Of a stretch of DNA of 64,000 nt, positions 39,139 to 50,547 are shown in pieces. The notes beneath the pieces were generated by a model that saw nothing but the letters and a program-made list of their open reading frames with translations, was not told the origin of the DNA and did not search any database. A program made the translations under genes and the position numbers. Origin of the DNA: Sulfurimonas sp. (lineage in GTDB: Bacteria > Campylobacterota > Campylobacteria > Campylobacterales > Sulfurimonadaceae); the NCBI GenBank assembly GCA_027013295.1, contig JALUXP010000023.1:29964-93963 (forward strand). Reading direction: 5' to 3'. Positions within the stretch are counted from its first letter, which is position 1. Every line of letters begins with the position of its first letter.

Positions 39139-41120
39139 TGAAAATCACATACTGCGATGCACTCATAATTGGTGGTGGATTAGCTGGACTTCGTGCAAGT
39201 GTAGCTACTCAGAAAAAAGGTTTAAATACTATTGTTTTATCTTTAGTGCCGGTAAAGCGTTCTCATAGTGCAGCTGCTCAAGGTGGCATGCAGGCTTCTT
39301 TAGCAAACTCAAAAATGTCTAAGGGAGATAACGAAGACATACACTTCTCAGACACAGTTAAGGGAAGTGACTGGGGTTGTGATCAAGAGGTTGCTCGAAT
39401 GTTTGTGCATACTGCACCAAAAGCAATTCGTGAACTTTCCGCTTGGGGTGTTCCATGGACAAGAGTTCAAGAAGGTTCGAGAGAAGCTGTTATCAATGCC
39501 AAAAGGACAACTATTGTCGAGGACAAAGAGAGACATGGTCTTATTATGTCACGAGACTTTGGCGGTACAAAAAAATGGAGAACCTGCTATACATCTGATG
39601 CTACAGGGCATACGATGCTTTTTAGTGTAGCTAATGAAGCACTTAAACATAAAGTAGATATTCGTGACAGAAAAGAGGCTATAAGTCTTATACATGAAAA
39701 TCAGAGATGTTACGGAGCGATTGTACGAGACCTTATTACAGGAGAACTTGAAGCCTATATTGCCAAAGGCACTTGCGTTGCAACAGGTGGCTACGGCCGT
39801 ATATATAAGCAGACTACAAATGCTGTTATTTGTGAGGGGATGGGAGCAGCAATAGCACTTGAGACTGGAGTGGCAACATTAGGAAACATGGAAGCTGTAC
39901 AATTTCATCCAACTCCCATAGTACCCTCTGGAATCCTTTTAACAGAAGGATGTCGTGGTGATGGTGGTATTTTACGAGATGTAGACGGACATAGGTTTAT
40001 GCCAGATTATGAACCAGAAAAAAAAGAGCTTGCTTCTCGTGATGTTGTCAGTAGAAGAATGATTGAGCATATTAGAAATGGTAAGGGTGTTCCTTCTGCT
40101 TATGGTGATCATATTTGGTTAGATATTTCTATTTTAGGTCGTGAACATATAGAGAAAAACCTTCGTGATGTGCAAGAAATATGTAAAGTATTTAATGGTA
40201 TTGACCCTGCTGATGAAGGTCCAAAAGGTTGGGTACCTGTTCTTCCGATGCAACACTACTCTATGGGTGGTATACGAACAAAAAAAACAGGCGAATCACA
40301 AAAACTTCATGGTCTTTTTGCTTGTGGAGAAGCCGCGTGCTGGGATATGCATGGTTTCAATAGACTCGGAGGAAACTCTGTTTCAGAAACTGTTGTTGCT
40401 GGTATGATTATTGGTAATTATTTTGCTGATTACTGTTTGGAAAATGATCTAGATATTAAAACACAAACCATAGAGGCATGCCTCAATAAAGAGAGTGACA
40501 AAATCGACAAACTACTTGCACTTGATGGTAAAGAAGATATTTTTGCTATTAAAAATACAATGCAAAACTTAATGGATCAAAAAGTGGGTATTTTTAGAGA
40601 TGGTGAAAACCTTTCACAAGCAGTAGATGAGTTACAAGAGCTTCTTAAAAAGACAAACAACATTACTGTAAAATCAAAATCAAGAGCTGGAAATCCAGAG
40701 CTAGAAGAGGCTTATCGTGTGCCAAAAATGCTTAAACTTGCACTTTGTATAGCTAAAGGTGCAGAGCAAAGAACAGAATCAAGGGGAGCACATTATAGAG
40801 AAGATTTTCTCAAACGCGATGATAAAAATTGGCTCAAACGCACACTTACGCATTGGGCAAATGAAGAGGATAGTTTACCAACTATTACCTATGAAGAGTT
40901 AGACATTATGAACATGGAAATGCCTCCTGCATTTAGAGGGTATGGTGCAAAAGGTATGATTATAGAAAATGAACTCTCTGCACAAAGACAAGAAGAAGTT
41001 GATGATATAAAAGAAAAAATGGACGATGAAGGTAAAGACAGACATGAGATACAAGATGCACTTATGCAGTTTGATCTCCCCATGAACTATAGAGAAAAAA
41101 ATGAAAGAGTAGGAGAATAA
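39138..41120 (+). CDS. frdA: Fumarate reductase flavoprotein subunit
   Basis: [43 protein letters not shown]. Confidence 0.95.
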   Translation: MKITYCDALIIGGGLAGLRASVATQKKGLNTIVLSLVPVKRSHSAAAQGGMQASLANSKMSKGDNEDIHFSDTVKGSDWGCDQEVARMFVHTAPKAIRELSAWGVPWTRVQEGSREAVINAKRTTIVEDKERHGLIMSRDFGGTKKWRTCYTSDATGHTMLFSVANEALKHKVDIRDRKEAISLIHENQRCYGAIVRDLITGELEAYIAKGTCVATGGYGRIYKQTTNAVICEGMGAAIALETGVATLGNMEAVQFHPTPIVPSGILLTEGCRGDGGILRDVDGHRFMPDYEPEKKELASRDVVSRRMIEHIRNGKGVPSAYGDHIWLDISILGREHIEKNLRDVQEICKVFNGIDPADEGPKGWVPVLPMQHYSMGGIRTKKTGESQKLHGLFACGEAACWDMHGFNRLGGNSVSETVVAGMIIGNYFADYCLENDLDIKTQTIEACLNKESDKIDKLLALDGKEDIFAIKNTMQNLMDQKVGIFRDGENLSQAVDELQELLKKTNNITVKSKSRAGNPELEEAYRVPKMLKLALCIAKGAEQRTESRGAHYREDFLKRDDKNWLKRTLTHWANEEDSLPTITYEELDIMNMEMPPAFRGYGAKGMIIENELSAQRQEEVDDIKEKMDDEGKDRHEIQDALMQFDLPMNYREKNERVGE

Positions 41121-41122
41121 GT

Positions 41123-41851
41123 ATGAGTCAGCAAAAAGATATAACAATATCAGTACTAAAATTTAACCCAAGAGACAAAGAATCTCATCCTAAGTTTGTT
41201 GAATATACTCTTCAAGAGACTCCTGGTATGACTCTGTTTATAGCACTCAGTAAAATTCGTCAAGAGATGGATCCAGACTTAGCCTTTGATTTTGTTTGCC
41301 GTGCAGGTATCTGTGGTTCTTGTGCTATGGTTGTTAACGGAAAGCCAACCCTAGCTTGTAGAACTCTCATTGCTAACTATCCTGATGGAAAACTTCAACT
41401 TATGCCTATGCCTGCATTTGAGCTTATAAAAGACTTATCTGTAAACACAGGAAAGTGGATGGACAATATGTCCAATAGAGTAGAATCTTGGATAGTAGAT
41501 AATGAAAAAGAGATAGATATTACCAAAATTGAAGAAAAAATGGAACCAAAAATTGCTGAAGAAATTTTTGAACTTGACCGTTGTATAGAGTGTGGTATTT
41601 GTGTTGCTTCATGTGGGACAGCACTTATGAGACCAAACTTTGTAGGTGCTGTTGGACTTAATAGAGTCGCAAGGTTTCAAATGGATCCTAGAGATAAACG
41701 AACAGACGAGGATTTTTATGACCTTGTTGGGGATGATGATGGCATCTTTGGTTGTATGTCTCTTCTAGCATGTGAAGATCATTGCCCTAAAAATTTACCA
41801 CTTCAAAACAAGATTGCTTATATGAGAAGAAAACTTGTATCTGTAAAATAA
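41123..41851 (+). CDS. frdB: Fumarate reductase iron-sulfur subunit
   Basis: [41 protein letters not shown]. Confidence 0.95.
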   Translation: MSQQKDITISVLKFNPRDKESHPKFVEYTLQETPGMTLFIALSKIRQEMDPDLAFDFVCRAGICGSCAMVVNGKPTLACRTLIANYPDGKLQLMPMPAFELIKDLSVNTGKWMDNMSNRVESWIVDNEKEIDITKIEEKMEPKIAEEIFELDRCIECGICVASCGTALMRPNFVGAVGLNRVARFQMDPRDKRTDEDFYDLVGDDDGIFGCMSLLACEDHCPKNLPLQNKIAYMRRKLVSVK

Positions 41852-41870
41852 CTGTGAAAAATGAGAGAAA

Positions 41871-44189
41871 ATGAGTTTAGCAAATGACTACTTTTTGTTG
41901 TATCATGGCATCTCTTTTGAAGAACAAAATAGTTCTCAACACTTAAGCATTACTTTTCATGAAGAGACTTTAAGTCTCTTCTCTCTTGTACTCATTACCA
42001 CAAGAAAAGAGTTTGACAAATACATCTCTTTGCAATCTTTTCTCTCTCTTTTCCCTTTGCTTAAACAAACAAAACCAAAAAACATGCAAGCCCTCTATCT
42101 TTTACAGTATAAAATAATACAGTTTTTTCAAAGCAATAATTCTCAAAAAAACAGTGCATTACTACAAAAGTATTTTGCAAAGTTAAAGGAAGAAGAGATT
42201 CTTAGTTATGATAATTATAAAAAAATCAATTCTTTATTTGCATATGCTGAGAATAGTGTTTTAAAGTACAAACAAGAGCCACAAAATGAGTTTGTATTTC
42301 AAAAAGAGAAAGAAAAACTTCTACAACATATAAAAACCCTGCAAATACAGATGCAAGATAAGGAACTTTTACAAGAACTTCAAAGAACATTTGATTACTT
42401 GCATAATCAAAAGTTTTCCATTGGTATTACAGGAGTTATCAATGCTGGAAAGTCCACTATGCTTAATGCTCTTTTGAAAAAAAAGTTGCTTGGTAGTTCT
42501 GTTGTTCCTGAAACTGCTAATTTAAGTGTCATTAAGTATGCTCAAAAAGAGGAAGCCCGTATTTTCTACTGGAATACTATGGAGTGGCAAAAACTTTTAG
42601 AGGCTGCCCAAGAGACACAAGCAATGCACGAGTTTATACAAGAGACTCAAGATCTATTTGGAGATGAACTTCACTCTCTGATACTAGAAAAATCTAAAGT
42701 ACAAAAAGTAGCCGTACAAGAACTCTCTGTATTTACATCTGCAAAGTCTCCCAAAAAAATCTGTAATCTCATAAAGTATGTAGAACTTAGCACACCTCTT
42801 GATTTTTTACAAGATGGCATTGAAATAGTCGATACTCCTGGTCTTGATGACCCTGTTACTCAAAGAGAAGAGATAACAAAAGAGTATATTAATAACTGTG
42901 ACATGATGCTTCACTTAATGAATGTCTCACAAAGTGCGACTATTAAAGATGTCGTTTTCATTATAGACGCCCTTCTCTACCAAAATGTTACAAAACTTTT
43001 AGTAGTCATTACTAGAGCGGATACTGTTTCAAAAGAGGAACTCCAGCAGGTTATAACATATACAAAAGAGTCCATCAAACAAGAGCTATATAAACAAAAT
43101 AAAGATGCTAAACTTGACTATATTTTACAAACCATAGAGTTTATACCCATCTCTGCTTTGATGGCTTTATTGCATAGAACGGGACGAGAAGAAGAAGCAC
43201 TAAGAGATGGTTTTTCACTTGAAGATACGGGAATTCTTCAAATCGAAGAGTACCTCAAAGAAAATCTTTTTGGTGCTTCTAGCATTAAAAGTGAACTTAT
43301 CATTAAATCTGCTCAAACACAGGTTTTACAGACTATAAACAAACAAAAGAATGCCCTTGTTTATGAACTACAACTCTCTACAAAATCAAAACAAGAGTTA
43401 CAAAAAGAACTTGATGCTTTAGAGATCAAAAAAGAGAAAGACATGCAATATATTGCACTTATTTATGAAGATATACTTGCATATAAACAGAGTCTCCAAA
43501 GAGAGCTTCAAAGCTCAAACAACTTTTTACAAGTAGAATTTCTTGAACTTAAAACGCGAATAAAACAAAGAGTTGTTTCTGATGTCAGATATTCTCTTCA
43601 ACAGAACAATACCTCTCCAAAGGCATCAAGAATAGAGGCTATAATCCAAACAGCAGTAAAAGATGGCATTATTGATATTGTTCGAGACTATAGATACAAA
43701 CTCATTAAAAAAATTCATGCTATTTCAGAACAGTATCTTTTAAAATATCAAGATTTTGCTTCTAGTTTTGATGAAGATATAGAGGTGTATGATATTGACA
43801 CTCTTTTTCTCAAAGAGTTTAAAACTGGTTTTTTACTCTCAAATAATGAGTATATCGTTCATCCTATTGTGGAACTCCTTAAAGATGTTAAACTTAAAAA
43901 GATAGAAAGTTTTGATGCATCGGTAGATAACTCCATACAAACTACGAATAAAACTTTACAAGAGAACACACAACAAAGAGCAAATAATCTTGCTTCAGAA
44001 TTAATTCAGTTCTATTTTATGCAACTTGCTTTACCTATTCAAACAATACAACAGAAACTTCTCCATGAGCAGGAAAGCCTTAAGAGATACCTAGCTGAGG
44101 ACACATCCCTTGAGAGTTCTCTTGAAATTCATGCAAAAATCAAAAAACTTGATACTTTAAAGAATAACATTCAAAGTGAAATTTCATGA
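41871..44189 (+). CDS. Bacterial dynamin-like GTPase 1
   Basis: P-loop GVINAGKSTMLNALL; DTPGLDDP; long coiled-coil; downstream of frdCAB. Confidence 0.88.
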   Translation: MSLANDYFLLYHGISFEEQNSSQHLSITFHEETLSLFSLVLITTRKEFDKYISLQSFLSLFPLLKQTKPKNMQALYLLQYKIIQFFQSNNSQKNSALLQKYFAKLKEEEILSYDNYKKINSLFAYAENSVLKYKQEPQNEFVFQKEKEKLLQHIKTLQIQMQDKELLQELQRTFDYLHNQKFSIGITGVINAGKSTMLNALLKKKLLGSSVVPETANLSVIKYAQKEEARIFYWNTMEWQKLLEAAQETQAMHEFIQETQDLFGDELHSLILEKSKVQKVAVQELSVFTSAKSPKKICNLIKYVELSTPLDFLQDGIEIVDTPGLDDPVTQREEITKEYINNCDMMLHLMNVSQSATIKDVVFIIDALLYQNVTKLLVVITRADTVSKEELQQVITYTKESIKQELYKQNKDAKLDYILQTIEFIPISALMALLHRTGREEEALRDGFSLEDTGILQIEEYLKENLFGASSIKSELIIKSAQTQVLQTINKQKNALVYELQLSTKSKQELQKELDALEIKKEKDMQYIALIYEDILAYKQSLQRELQSSNNFLQVEFLELKTRIKQRVVSDVRYSLQQNNTSPKASRIEAIIQTAVKDGIIDIVRDYRYKLIKKIHAISEQYLLKYQDFASSFDEDIEVYDIDTLFLKEFKTGFLLSNNEYIVHPIVELLKDVKLKKIESFDASVDNSIQTTNKTLQENTQQRANNLASELIQFYFMQLALPIQTIQQKLLHEQESLKRYLAEDTSLESSLEIHAKIKKLDTLKNNIQSEIS

Positions 44190-46222
44190 GTTCATTTGCA
44201 AATATATTTCTAAACTTCATTCAAGAATACAAAGAGGCTTATAGTAAAAAAGAACTTACCTACGAAAACTCTTTTTTAGGTGATGTTCATAAGATAAAAG
44301 ACAAACTCCTCAATGAAAGATTTTTGCCCTCTTTAGAGCTCAAACAAGTTTTAGATAAACAAATTCGCCGTTGTATGTACCCTATGGAAGTGGCTATTGT
44401 TGGACAATTTTCCTCAGGAAAGTCTACTTTTTTAAATGCCCTACTCTCCAAAGATATACTTCCCATAGGGATTACTCCTGTTACATCAAAGGTAAACTTT
44501 ATAAACTATGGTGCAGAATATAAACTCAAAATCACTTATAACTCAGGGGGACAAGAGTTCTATCCTATTGAGAGTATTTCGCAGTTTACAGACCAAAGAG
44601 TTTCTTATATTGATGACATAAAATATCTTACAATTTATGCTCCTTTAGAAATTTTAAAAGATATATCATTTGTAGATACGCCAGGGCTTAATTCTCAGTC
44701 TCAAAGTGATACACAAACAACAAAAAATGTCCTTAAAGATGTAGGTGGTATTATTTGGTTAAGTATGATAGACAATGCTGGTAAACTCAGTGAACAAGAG
44801 ATATTAGATGAATACATGCCCTCTTTTCAAACAAAATCACTCTGTGTCTTAAACCAAAAAGATAAATTTACTCCAGAGCAGGTGGAGACCACAAAAGAGT
44901 ACATACAAGAGAAGTTTTCAAAGTATTTCTCTCAAGTAAGTGCCATCTCTGCAAAAATGGCACTTGATGCAAGAGCTTTGGAAAAACATATTCTTATTGA
45001 AAATTCCTTAGACAAAGTTATTAAAGATTTCACTTTAAATCTTAAAGAAAATTTTAATGCACAAAGCCTCAACTTTTTTGAAAAAAACTTTGGAGCATTT
45101 AAAGAGGAAATAAAGTCTATACAGAGTAAAGATATTACAAAGAACAAAGCACTTATAAAAGAGTCCAATATCCAAGAGGTTTTAGACTTTATTAACAATA
45201 TAATGCAACCGAATGCTACAGTAGCTAAGGAAAATGCTATCAAAAATGATTTAACGAATATCTGCAATATTTTATATACAGAGTATGAAACGATGCTAGG
45301 TGTTTATGATTCGCTTATTTTTGTTTTGCAAAACGCAAAAGAGCCTATAGAAAAATCTTTTCAAAACATAAATAGACTCTATTCTACTCAACTACTTGAT
45401 GTTTTCAATAGTCTTGAGGAAATTCTTCAAGAAATTGCTTCGCAAATCTATACCAATATAACAATACAAAAAATAAAAAAATATCAAACATCTCAGAGTG
45501 CTTTTTTGAAACAAGAAAAAATACAAAAGATAGAGTTTGAAAGTTTTTTTATTGATACAGATGCTGTCTTAAAAAACTTATTTTATGATGATGAAAAAAT
45601 AGCAAAAATGATAAAACGCTCTATGAAAAATCTTACACTTATAGAATCTAAAATCAGTAATTCCCTTGAGAATATTTATGAACAAACGCATACACAAGTC
45701 TCGCAATGGAAGGCACATTACCTACTCATAAAAAAAAGTAGAGCAATAGGTTCTGATCTAGAATTTTCAAATATAAGAAGGTTTGCCTCACAAACTTATG
45801 AAAGCATTTTAGAAGATTTTCACATTTGTATACTGGCAGATATTTCTCATCTTAAAAGAGAAAACGCCTACTTTAACGCAACTCTTTCTTATAGTAATCA
45901 ACAAAAAGTGCTTTCTTGTATGCTTCACTTTGAGGAACAGATAAAACAATCTGAAGAGTTGCATGCAAAAAATCCAAGTCAATTTACTATACAAAAACCA
46001 CGAGAAGATGAAATCTTAGAAAAACTCAAAGAGAACTTCTCCTTTTTAAAAGTAGAAGAGTTCTTATCCATACATAGAAACTACCTCTTTAAAATACTTA
46101 AAAAATCTCAAGCTAATTATTTGCAAATTAATGAGGAAAAAATCAAGTTTTTACTAGAGTGCAAAGAACCCTACCTTAAAAAAATCTCTATTTTACAAGA
46201 GATTTCTGAAACTTTTATATAG
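44186..46222 (+). CDS. Bacterial dynamin-like GTPase 2
   Basis: P-loop GQFSSGKSTFLNALL; DTPGLNSQ; NQKDKF; overlaps the preceding gene by 4 nt. Confidence 0.88.
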   Translation: MSSFANIFLNFIQEYKEAYSKKELTYENSFLGDVHKIKDKLLNERFLPSLELKQVLDKQIRRCMYPMEVAIVGQFSSGKSTFLNALLSKDILPIGITPVTSKVNFINYGAEYKLKITYNSGGQEFYPIESISQFTDQRVSYIDDIKYLTIYAPLEILKDISFVDTPGLNSQSQSDTQTTKNVLKDVGGIIWLSMIDNAGKLSEQEILDEYMPSFQTKSLCVLNQKDKFTPEQVETTKEYIQEKFSKYFSQVSAISAKMALDARALEKHILIENSLDKVIKDFTLNLKENFNAQSLNFFEKNFGAFKEEIKSIQSKDITKNKALIKESNIQEVLDFINNIMQPNATVAKENAIKNDLTNICNILYTEYETMLGVYDSLIFVLQNAKEPIEKSFQNINRLYSTQLLDVFNSLEEILQEIASQIYTNITIQKIKKYQTSQSAFLKQEKIQKIEFESFFIDTDAVLKNLFYDDEKIAKMIKRSMKNLTLIESKISNSLENIYEQTHTQVSQWKAHYLLIKKSRAIGSDLEFSNIRRFASQTYESILEDFHICILADISHLKRENAYFNATLSYSNQQKVLSCMLHFEEQIKQSEELHAKNPSQFTIQKPREDEILEKLKENFSFLKVEEFLSIHRNYLFKILKKSQANYLQINEEKIKFLLECKEPYLKKISILQEISETFI

Positions 46223-46309
46223 CCTATATTCATCTATTCACTTATCTCAAATGTTTTACAAGCAAAATGTTTCATGAGCGAATAGTTTGCAGTTTACACA
46301 ATAAAAGCA

Positions 46310-46331
46310 AAATGTTTCATGTGAAACATTT
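46310..46331. promoter_or_regulatory. Putative parS site 1 (ParB-binding), intergenic
   Basis: AAATGTTTCATGTGAAACATTT; core TGTTTCATGTGAAACA differs by one base from consensus parS TGTTTCACGTGAAACA. Confidence 0.75.
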
Positions 46332-46403
46332 AACGCCAAAAAGAAAACAGACCCTAAAGTAAAAAACAGTATAATTGTATCTATATATACAGTAGGTAAA
46401 CAT

Positions 46404-47162
46404 ATGAACTATTTCGCAAAAAGAATCATCCCTTGTCTTGATGTCAAAGATGGACGCGTTGTAAAAGGTGTCAACTTTGTAGGACTCAAAGATGCAGGAG
46501 ATCCAGTAGAGGTTGCAAGTCGCTACAATGAAGAGGGTGCTGATGAACTTACATTTTTAGACATTACCGCTTCAAGTGACAATCGTGATACTATAGTAGA
46601 TATTGTCGCTCAAGTTGCAAAAGAGATATTTATACCTCTGACAGTAGGTGGTGGTATCCGTAAACTTGAGGATATCTACAAACTTCTCAATGTTGGATGC
46701 GATAAGGTAAGTGTCAACTCCGCTGCTATCAAACGCCCAGAACTTATAGATGAAGGGGCGAAACGCTTTGGAAGTCAATGTATTGTCACAGCGATAGATG
46801 TAAAAAAAATAGGCAATAGTTATAATGTCTATCTCAATGGTGGACGCGTCGATACTGGCATAGATGCACTAGAATGGGCGAAAGAGGTGGTGGAGCGTGG
46901 CAGTGGTGAGATACTCCTTACTTCGATGGATGCAGATGGTACAAAAGCTGGCTTTGAACTCGATATCACAAGTCAGATATCAAAAGCTGTCGATGTCCCT
47001 GTCATAGCAAGTGGCGGTGCTGGAACGATGGAACACATCAAAGATGCTTTTGATGCTGGTGCTGATGCAGCACTCGCCGCAAGTATCTTTCACTATAGAG
47101 AGATAGATATTATGGATCTAAAACATTATCTCCATGACAACAACATCCCAGTGAGACTCTAA
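46404..47162 (+). CDS. hisF: Imidazole glycerol phosphate synthase subunit HisF
   Basis: [49 protein letters not shown]. Confidence 0.96.
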   Translation: MNYFAKRIIPCLDVKDGRVVKGVNFVGLKDAGDPVEVASRYNEEGADELTFLDITASSDNRDTIVDIVAQVAKEIFIPLTVGGGIRKLEDIYKLLNVGCDKVSVNSAAIKRPELIDEGAKRFGSQCIVTAIDVKKIGNSYNVYLNGGRVDTGIDALEWAKEVVERGSGEILLTSMDADGTKAGFELDITSQISKAVDVPVIASGGAGTMEHIKDAFDAGADAALAASIFHYREIDIMDLKHYLHDNNIPVRL

Positions 47163-47165
47163 GAG

Positions 47166-47708
47166 ATGATAATTTGTGCTGGAAATAGCGAAACATTTAA
47201 TTTTGCCGAGCCTATGGGCGTTGGTCTCATAGAGACTGCTATGAACCTAACAAGACTTTGTCTCTTTGATAAACCAGAGTTTTTACTCTTTGTTGGGAGT
47301 GCAGGGAGCTATGGAGATGCTAAGATATTTGAGATCATCGAGTCAAAAACTGCAGCCAATATTGAACTCGCATTTTTAAGCAACGATGCTTATACCCCAC
47401 TCGATAATGTAGTCTCAACAAATACTGAGGGTAGCGAAGACATCGTTGTCAACTCCTCTAACTACATCTCAACTAACCAAGAACTCTCAGCAAAATTTTT
47501 ACCATTTGGAGTAGGGATTGAGAATATGGAGTTTTATGCTGTTTTAAAGATAGCACAAGAGTTTAATATCCCTGCTGGTGGAGTTTTCTGTATAACAAAC
47601 TACACTAACGCTAACGCACATGCTGACTTTATAAAGAATCACGCTAAAGCAAAAGAGCTACTAACAATCCATATAAAAAATCGTATTAAAGAGCTTACAA
47701 CATCATGA
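47166..47708 (+). CDS. Purine-nucleoside phosphorylase-like protein
   Basis: [48 protein letters not shown]; between hisF and rlmN. Confidence 0.75.
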   Translation: MIICAGNSETFNFAEPMGVGLIETAMNLTRLCLFDKPEFLLFVGSAGSYGDAKIFEIIESKTAANIELAFLSNDAYTPLDNVVSTNTEGSEDIVVNSSNYISTNQELSAKFLPFGVGIENMEFYAVLKIAQEFNIPAGGVFCITNYTNANAHADFIKNHAKAKELLTIHIKNRIKELTTS

Positions 47709-48769
47709 AAAAATCACTCCTAGACTACACACAAAAAGAACTTACAGAACTGATCCAACCAAAATTTCGTGTCAAACAAATTTTTGGTTGGATCTATCAT
47801 AACTATGCACAAAGCTTTGAAGATATGAAAAATATCCCAAATTCTCTTAAAGAGGAACTTTCACAAAAGTACATAGTCAATCCAATGCAAATCATCAAAA
47901 AAGAGGTGTCCACTGATGGAACGATAAAGTATCTTTTTGAACTTCAAGATGGCAAAACTGTGGAAGCTGTTTGGCTAAAAATGAAAGATGAGAAAAGAGA
48001 TGCACAAGGTGAAGTCACCCAAGAAGCGAGATACACCATCTGTGTCTCAACACAAGTTGGATGTAAAGTAGGGTGTTCATTTTGTTTGACTGCTAAAGGT
48101 GGCTTTACAAGAGATCTTACTGCTGGTGAGATAGTCGCACAGGTGGTCAATCTCAAAAGAGACAATAACCACAAACATAACCGTATGATAAATATAGTCT
48201 ATATGGGTATGGGTGAACCACTCGACAACTTAGACAATCTTGCAAAAGCTATAGAGATATTTAAAGAGGATGAGGGTCTGTGCATCAGTGGTAAACGCCA
48301 AACTGTCTCCACCTCGGGTCTGAGCAACAAGATAGACCAACTCGGACAGATGGATCTTGGTGTTCACATCGCTATCTCACTCCACGCAGTAGATGATGAA
48401 CTGAGAACGGAACTCATACCTATGAACAAGGCACATAACATCAACTCTATCATAGAGGCTGTAAAACGCTTCCCCATAGACACTAGAAAGCGTGTTATGT
48501 TTGAGTATCTTGTTATCAAAGATAAAAATGATGATTTGGGTTCAGCGAAAAAGCTTGTAAAACTATTGCACGGTATCAAAGCCAAAGTAAATCTTATCTA
48601 TTTTAACCCGTATCCAGATACACCTTACGAGAGACCTCAGCTCAAAGATATGGTAAATTTCCAAGAGTATCTAGTAAACCATGGCTTGCTTTGTACTATA
48701 CGAGATTCTAAAGGGATGGACATCAGTGCCGCCTGTGGTCAACTTAAAGAAAAGGAAAATAAAAAATGA
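47705..48769 (+). CDS. rlmN: 23S rRNA (adenine(2503)-C(2))-methyltransferase RlmN
   Basis: [45 protein letters not shown]. Confidence 0.96.
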   Translation: MKKSLLDYTQKELTELIQPKFRVKQIFGWIYHNYAQSFEDMKNIPNSLKEELSQKYIVNPMQIIKKEVSTDGTIKYLFELQDGKTVEAVWLKMKDEKRDAQGEVTQEARYTICVSTQVGCKVGCSFCLTAKGGFTRDLTAGEIVAQVVNLKRDNNHKHNRMINIVYMGMGEPLDNLDNLAKAIEIFKEDEGLCISGKRQTVSTSGLSNKIDQLGQMDLGVHIAISLHAVDDELRTELIPMNKAHNINSIIEAVKRFPIDTRKRVMFEYLVIKDKNDDLGSAKKLVKLLHGIKAKVNLIYFNPYPDTPYERPQLKDMVNFQEYLVNHGLLCTIRDSKGMDISAACGQLKEKENKK

Positions 48770-48873
48770 GTTTCGTTGAAATATTTCAATTGATTTTTTT
48801 ACTTGCTGTTTTTGCAGTAGGAATAATAGGTTTTATAAAAGTTGCTACAAGTGATGATGATCAAAAAGATTAG
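48766..48873 (+). CDS. 35-aa single-TM microprotein
   Basis: [39 protein letters not shown] overlap with rlmN stop; below ORF-track length cut-off. Confidence 0.7.
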   Translation: MSFVEIFQLIFLLAVFAVGIIGFIKVATSDDDQKD

Positions 48874-48878
48874 TAAAT

Positions 48879-49667
48879 TCAGGATGACACTCTTTTAGTA
48901 AACAAAGTCCCTTTAGAGTATTTTCCATCTCCAAGTAAAAGCTCTTTTGCTGAAGTCAAGTCATATCCACTGCACAAAAACATCTCTCTGTTGCGTTGCA
49001 ATAAAAACTTTGCTGCTTTGAGTTTTGTTACGATGCCACCAGTAGCAAATTCATGTGATGGAGTATGCTCTTCATCTAGTGCATTTTTAGATATCTCATC
49101 TATTTTAGAATACATCTTAGCATCTTTGTTGGTTGATGGATTTGAATCATAATAACCATCTATATCACTAAGTATTACCAATATATCTGCATTTGTATGG
49201 TGTGTGACATGTGCTGAAAGCTGGTCGTTATCTCCAAAGACCTGTTCCGATGTTGTTGAGATATCATTTTCGTTAACTATGGGTAAGATACCATTATCGA
49301 GTGTTGTATTGATTATACGGCGAAATATCTCTGTACGCCTTCTTGAATCAAAATCATCCTCCGTTAAAAGTATTTGCGAGGTATCAATACCGTAAAGCTC
49401 AAACTTTGACTTATAACTACTCATTAGAATAGGCTGTCCGACAGATGCCAAAACTTTTTTAGAGATCTTTATCTTTCTATCAAGCTTTAAAGCGGTATAA
49501 CCAGCTGCAACAGCTCCAGAAGTCACCAAGACAACCTCATAGTGTTTTTTTAGCTCTGAGAGCATAGAGACAAGACTCATCATCCTATCTTTAGCTATAG
49601 AATTTTTTTCAGTTAAAACACCAGAACCTACTTTAAAGACTATTCTTTTATATTTTCTTTGACTCAT
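48879..49667 (-). CDS. proB: Glutamate 5-kinase (no PUA domain)
   Basis: KRIVFKVGSGVLTE; VTSGAVAAGY; NENDISTTSEQVFGDNDQLSAHV; FATGGIVTKLKAA. Confidence 0.93.
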   Translation of the reverse strand: MSQRKYKRIVFKVGSGVLTEKNSIAKDRMMSLVSMLSELKKHYEVVLVTSGAVAAGYTALKLDRKIKISKKVLASVGQPILMSSYKSKFELYGIDTSQILLTEDDFDSRRRTEIFRRIINTTLDNGILPIVNENDISTTSEQVFGDNDQLSAHVTHHTNADILVILSDIDGYYDSNPSTNKDAKMYSKIDEISKNALDEEHTPSHEFATGGIVTKLKAAKFLLQRNREMFLCSGYDLTSAKELLLGDGKYSKGTLFTKRVSS

Positions 49668-49778
49668 GTTATTTGTATTTCCCTGTAAAGCAAGATTTTC
49701 TTCTTAGCATTATAGCATCTAGCACTTAAAAACCATTATTATGATAAAATACTAAAAACAAAAAGGAAGTATATTATT

Positions 49779-50018
49779 ATGGCTGAAAAGAAAACAAATA
49801 CACAGCGTATAAAAAGAATCTATAATCTATGCGAAGAACACTTTGGTGATGTTCGCTTTGTAGGTATTAAGTATCATAAAAAAATTGGTTGGATAGCAAA
49901 AGCACAATTTGAAGAAGGATTTGAGAATCTTACTGCAGATGGAGAAACAAGTGTTCAAGCGTTAAGAAATCTGAAGAATCGTGTTAAGAAAATCATTAAG
50001 AGGTATAACGGCGTTTAA
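49779..50018 (+). CDS. Conserved hypothetical protein (79 aa)
   Basis: Complete small ORF with SD (AAAAAGGAAG) upstream; lysine-rich. Confidence 0.6.
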   Translation: MAEKKTNTQRIKRIYNLCEEHFGDVRFVGIKYHKKIGWIAKAQFEEGFENLTADGETSVQALRNLKNRVKKIIKRYNGV

Positions 50019-50090
50019 AAAGAAATTTTAAGTTGTTCATCAGGCTGTATTTTCATAAATGAAAATCCGCTTCTCTTCATTATTTGTATA

Positions 50091-50167
50091 TACTTTAAAT
50101 TCATTTACTGTAATTCTACGGGTATTATATTTTCTGCGAAAATACGAACTCATACGAATTTAAAGTA
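50091..50167. repeat. 12-bp perfect inverted repeat spanning 77 bp
   Basis: TACTTTAAATTC (50091-50102) / GAATTTAAAGTA (50156-50167). Confidence 0.6.
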
Positions 50168-50547
50168 GCAAAACGACCAACACACCAGGGAGGTCGTCTA
50201 TAAACGCAATCATACCCTCTTATCCTTAATAAAAAATAATCCCCCAATCAAAATTTTAATCTCTTAAATTAATCTAACGCAATTAAAAAATTCATTAATT
50301 TATCTAAAGTGTGTACTATTCACACATTGTTGTAAGTTGTGAATAGAATGGTTTATTAGAAGAGATAAATTAGAAAATTTCTCTTAAAATTAAGAATTAT
50401 TTTATATAAATTTTCTCTTAATTTCAAGAACTTTATCATTGCTTAAATCCCTATAAACAGGGCTCTTGAAGCAAATCATATATTTATAGTATAAATCAAA
50501 AAATCAACTTTTTATAATAACAAAAAAAGTTATTCACTTCAAAGCCC

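Noticed and set aside
50061-50164. 34-codon ORF MKIRFSSLFVYTLNSFTVILRVLYFLRKYELIRI in the large intergenic region
   Set aside because: No SD seen, and its 3' half coincides with the inverted repeat at 50091-50167, which better explains the sequence.
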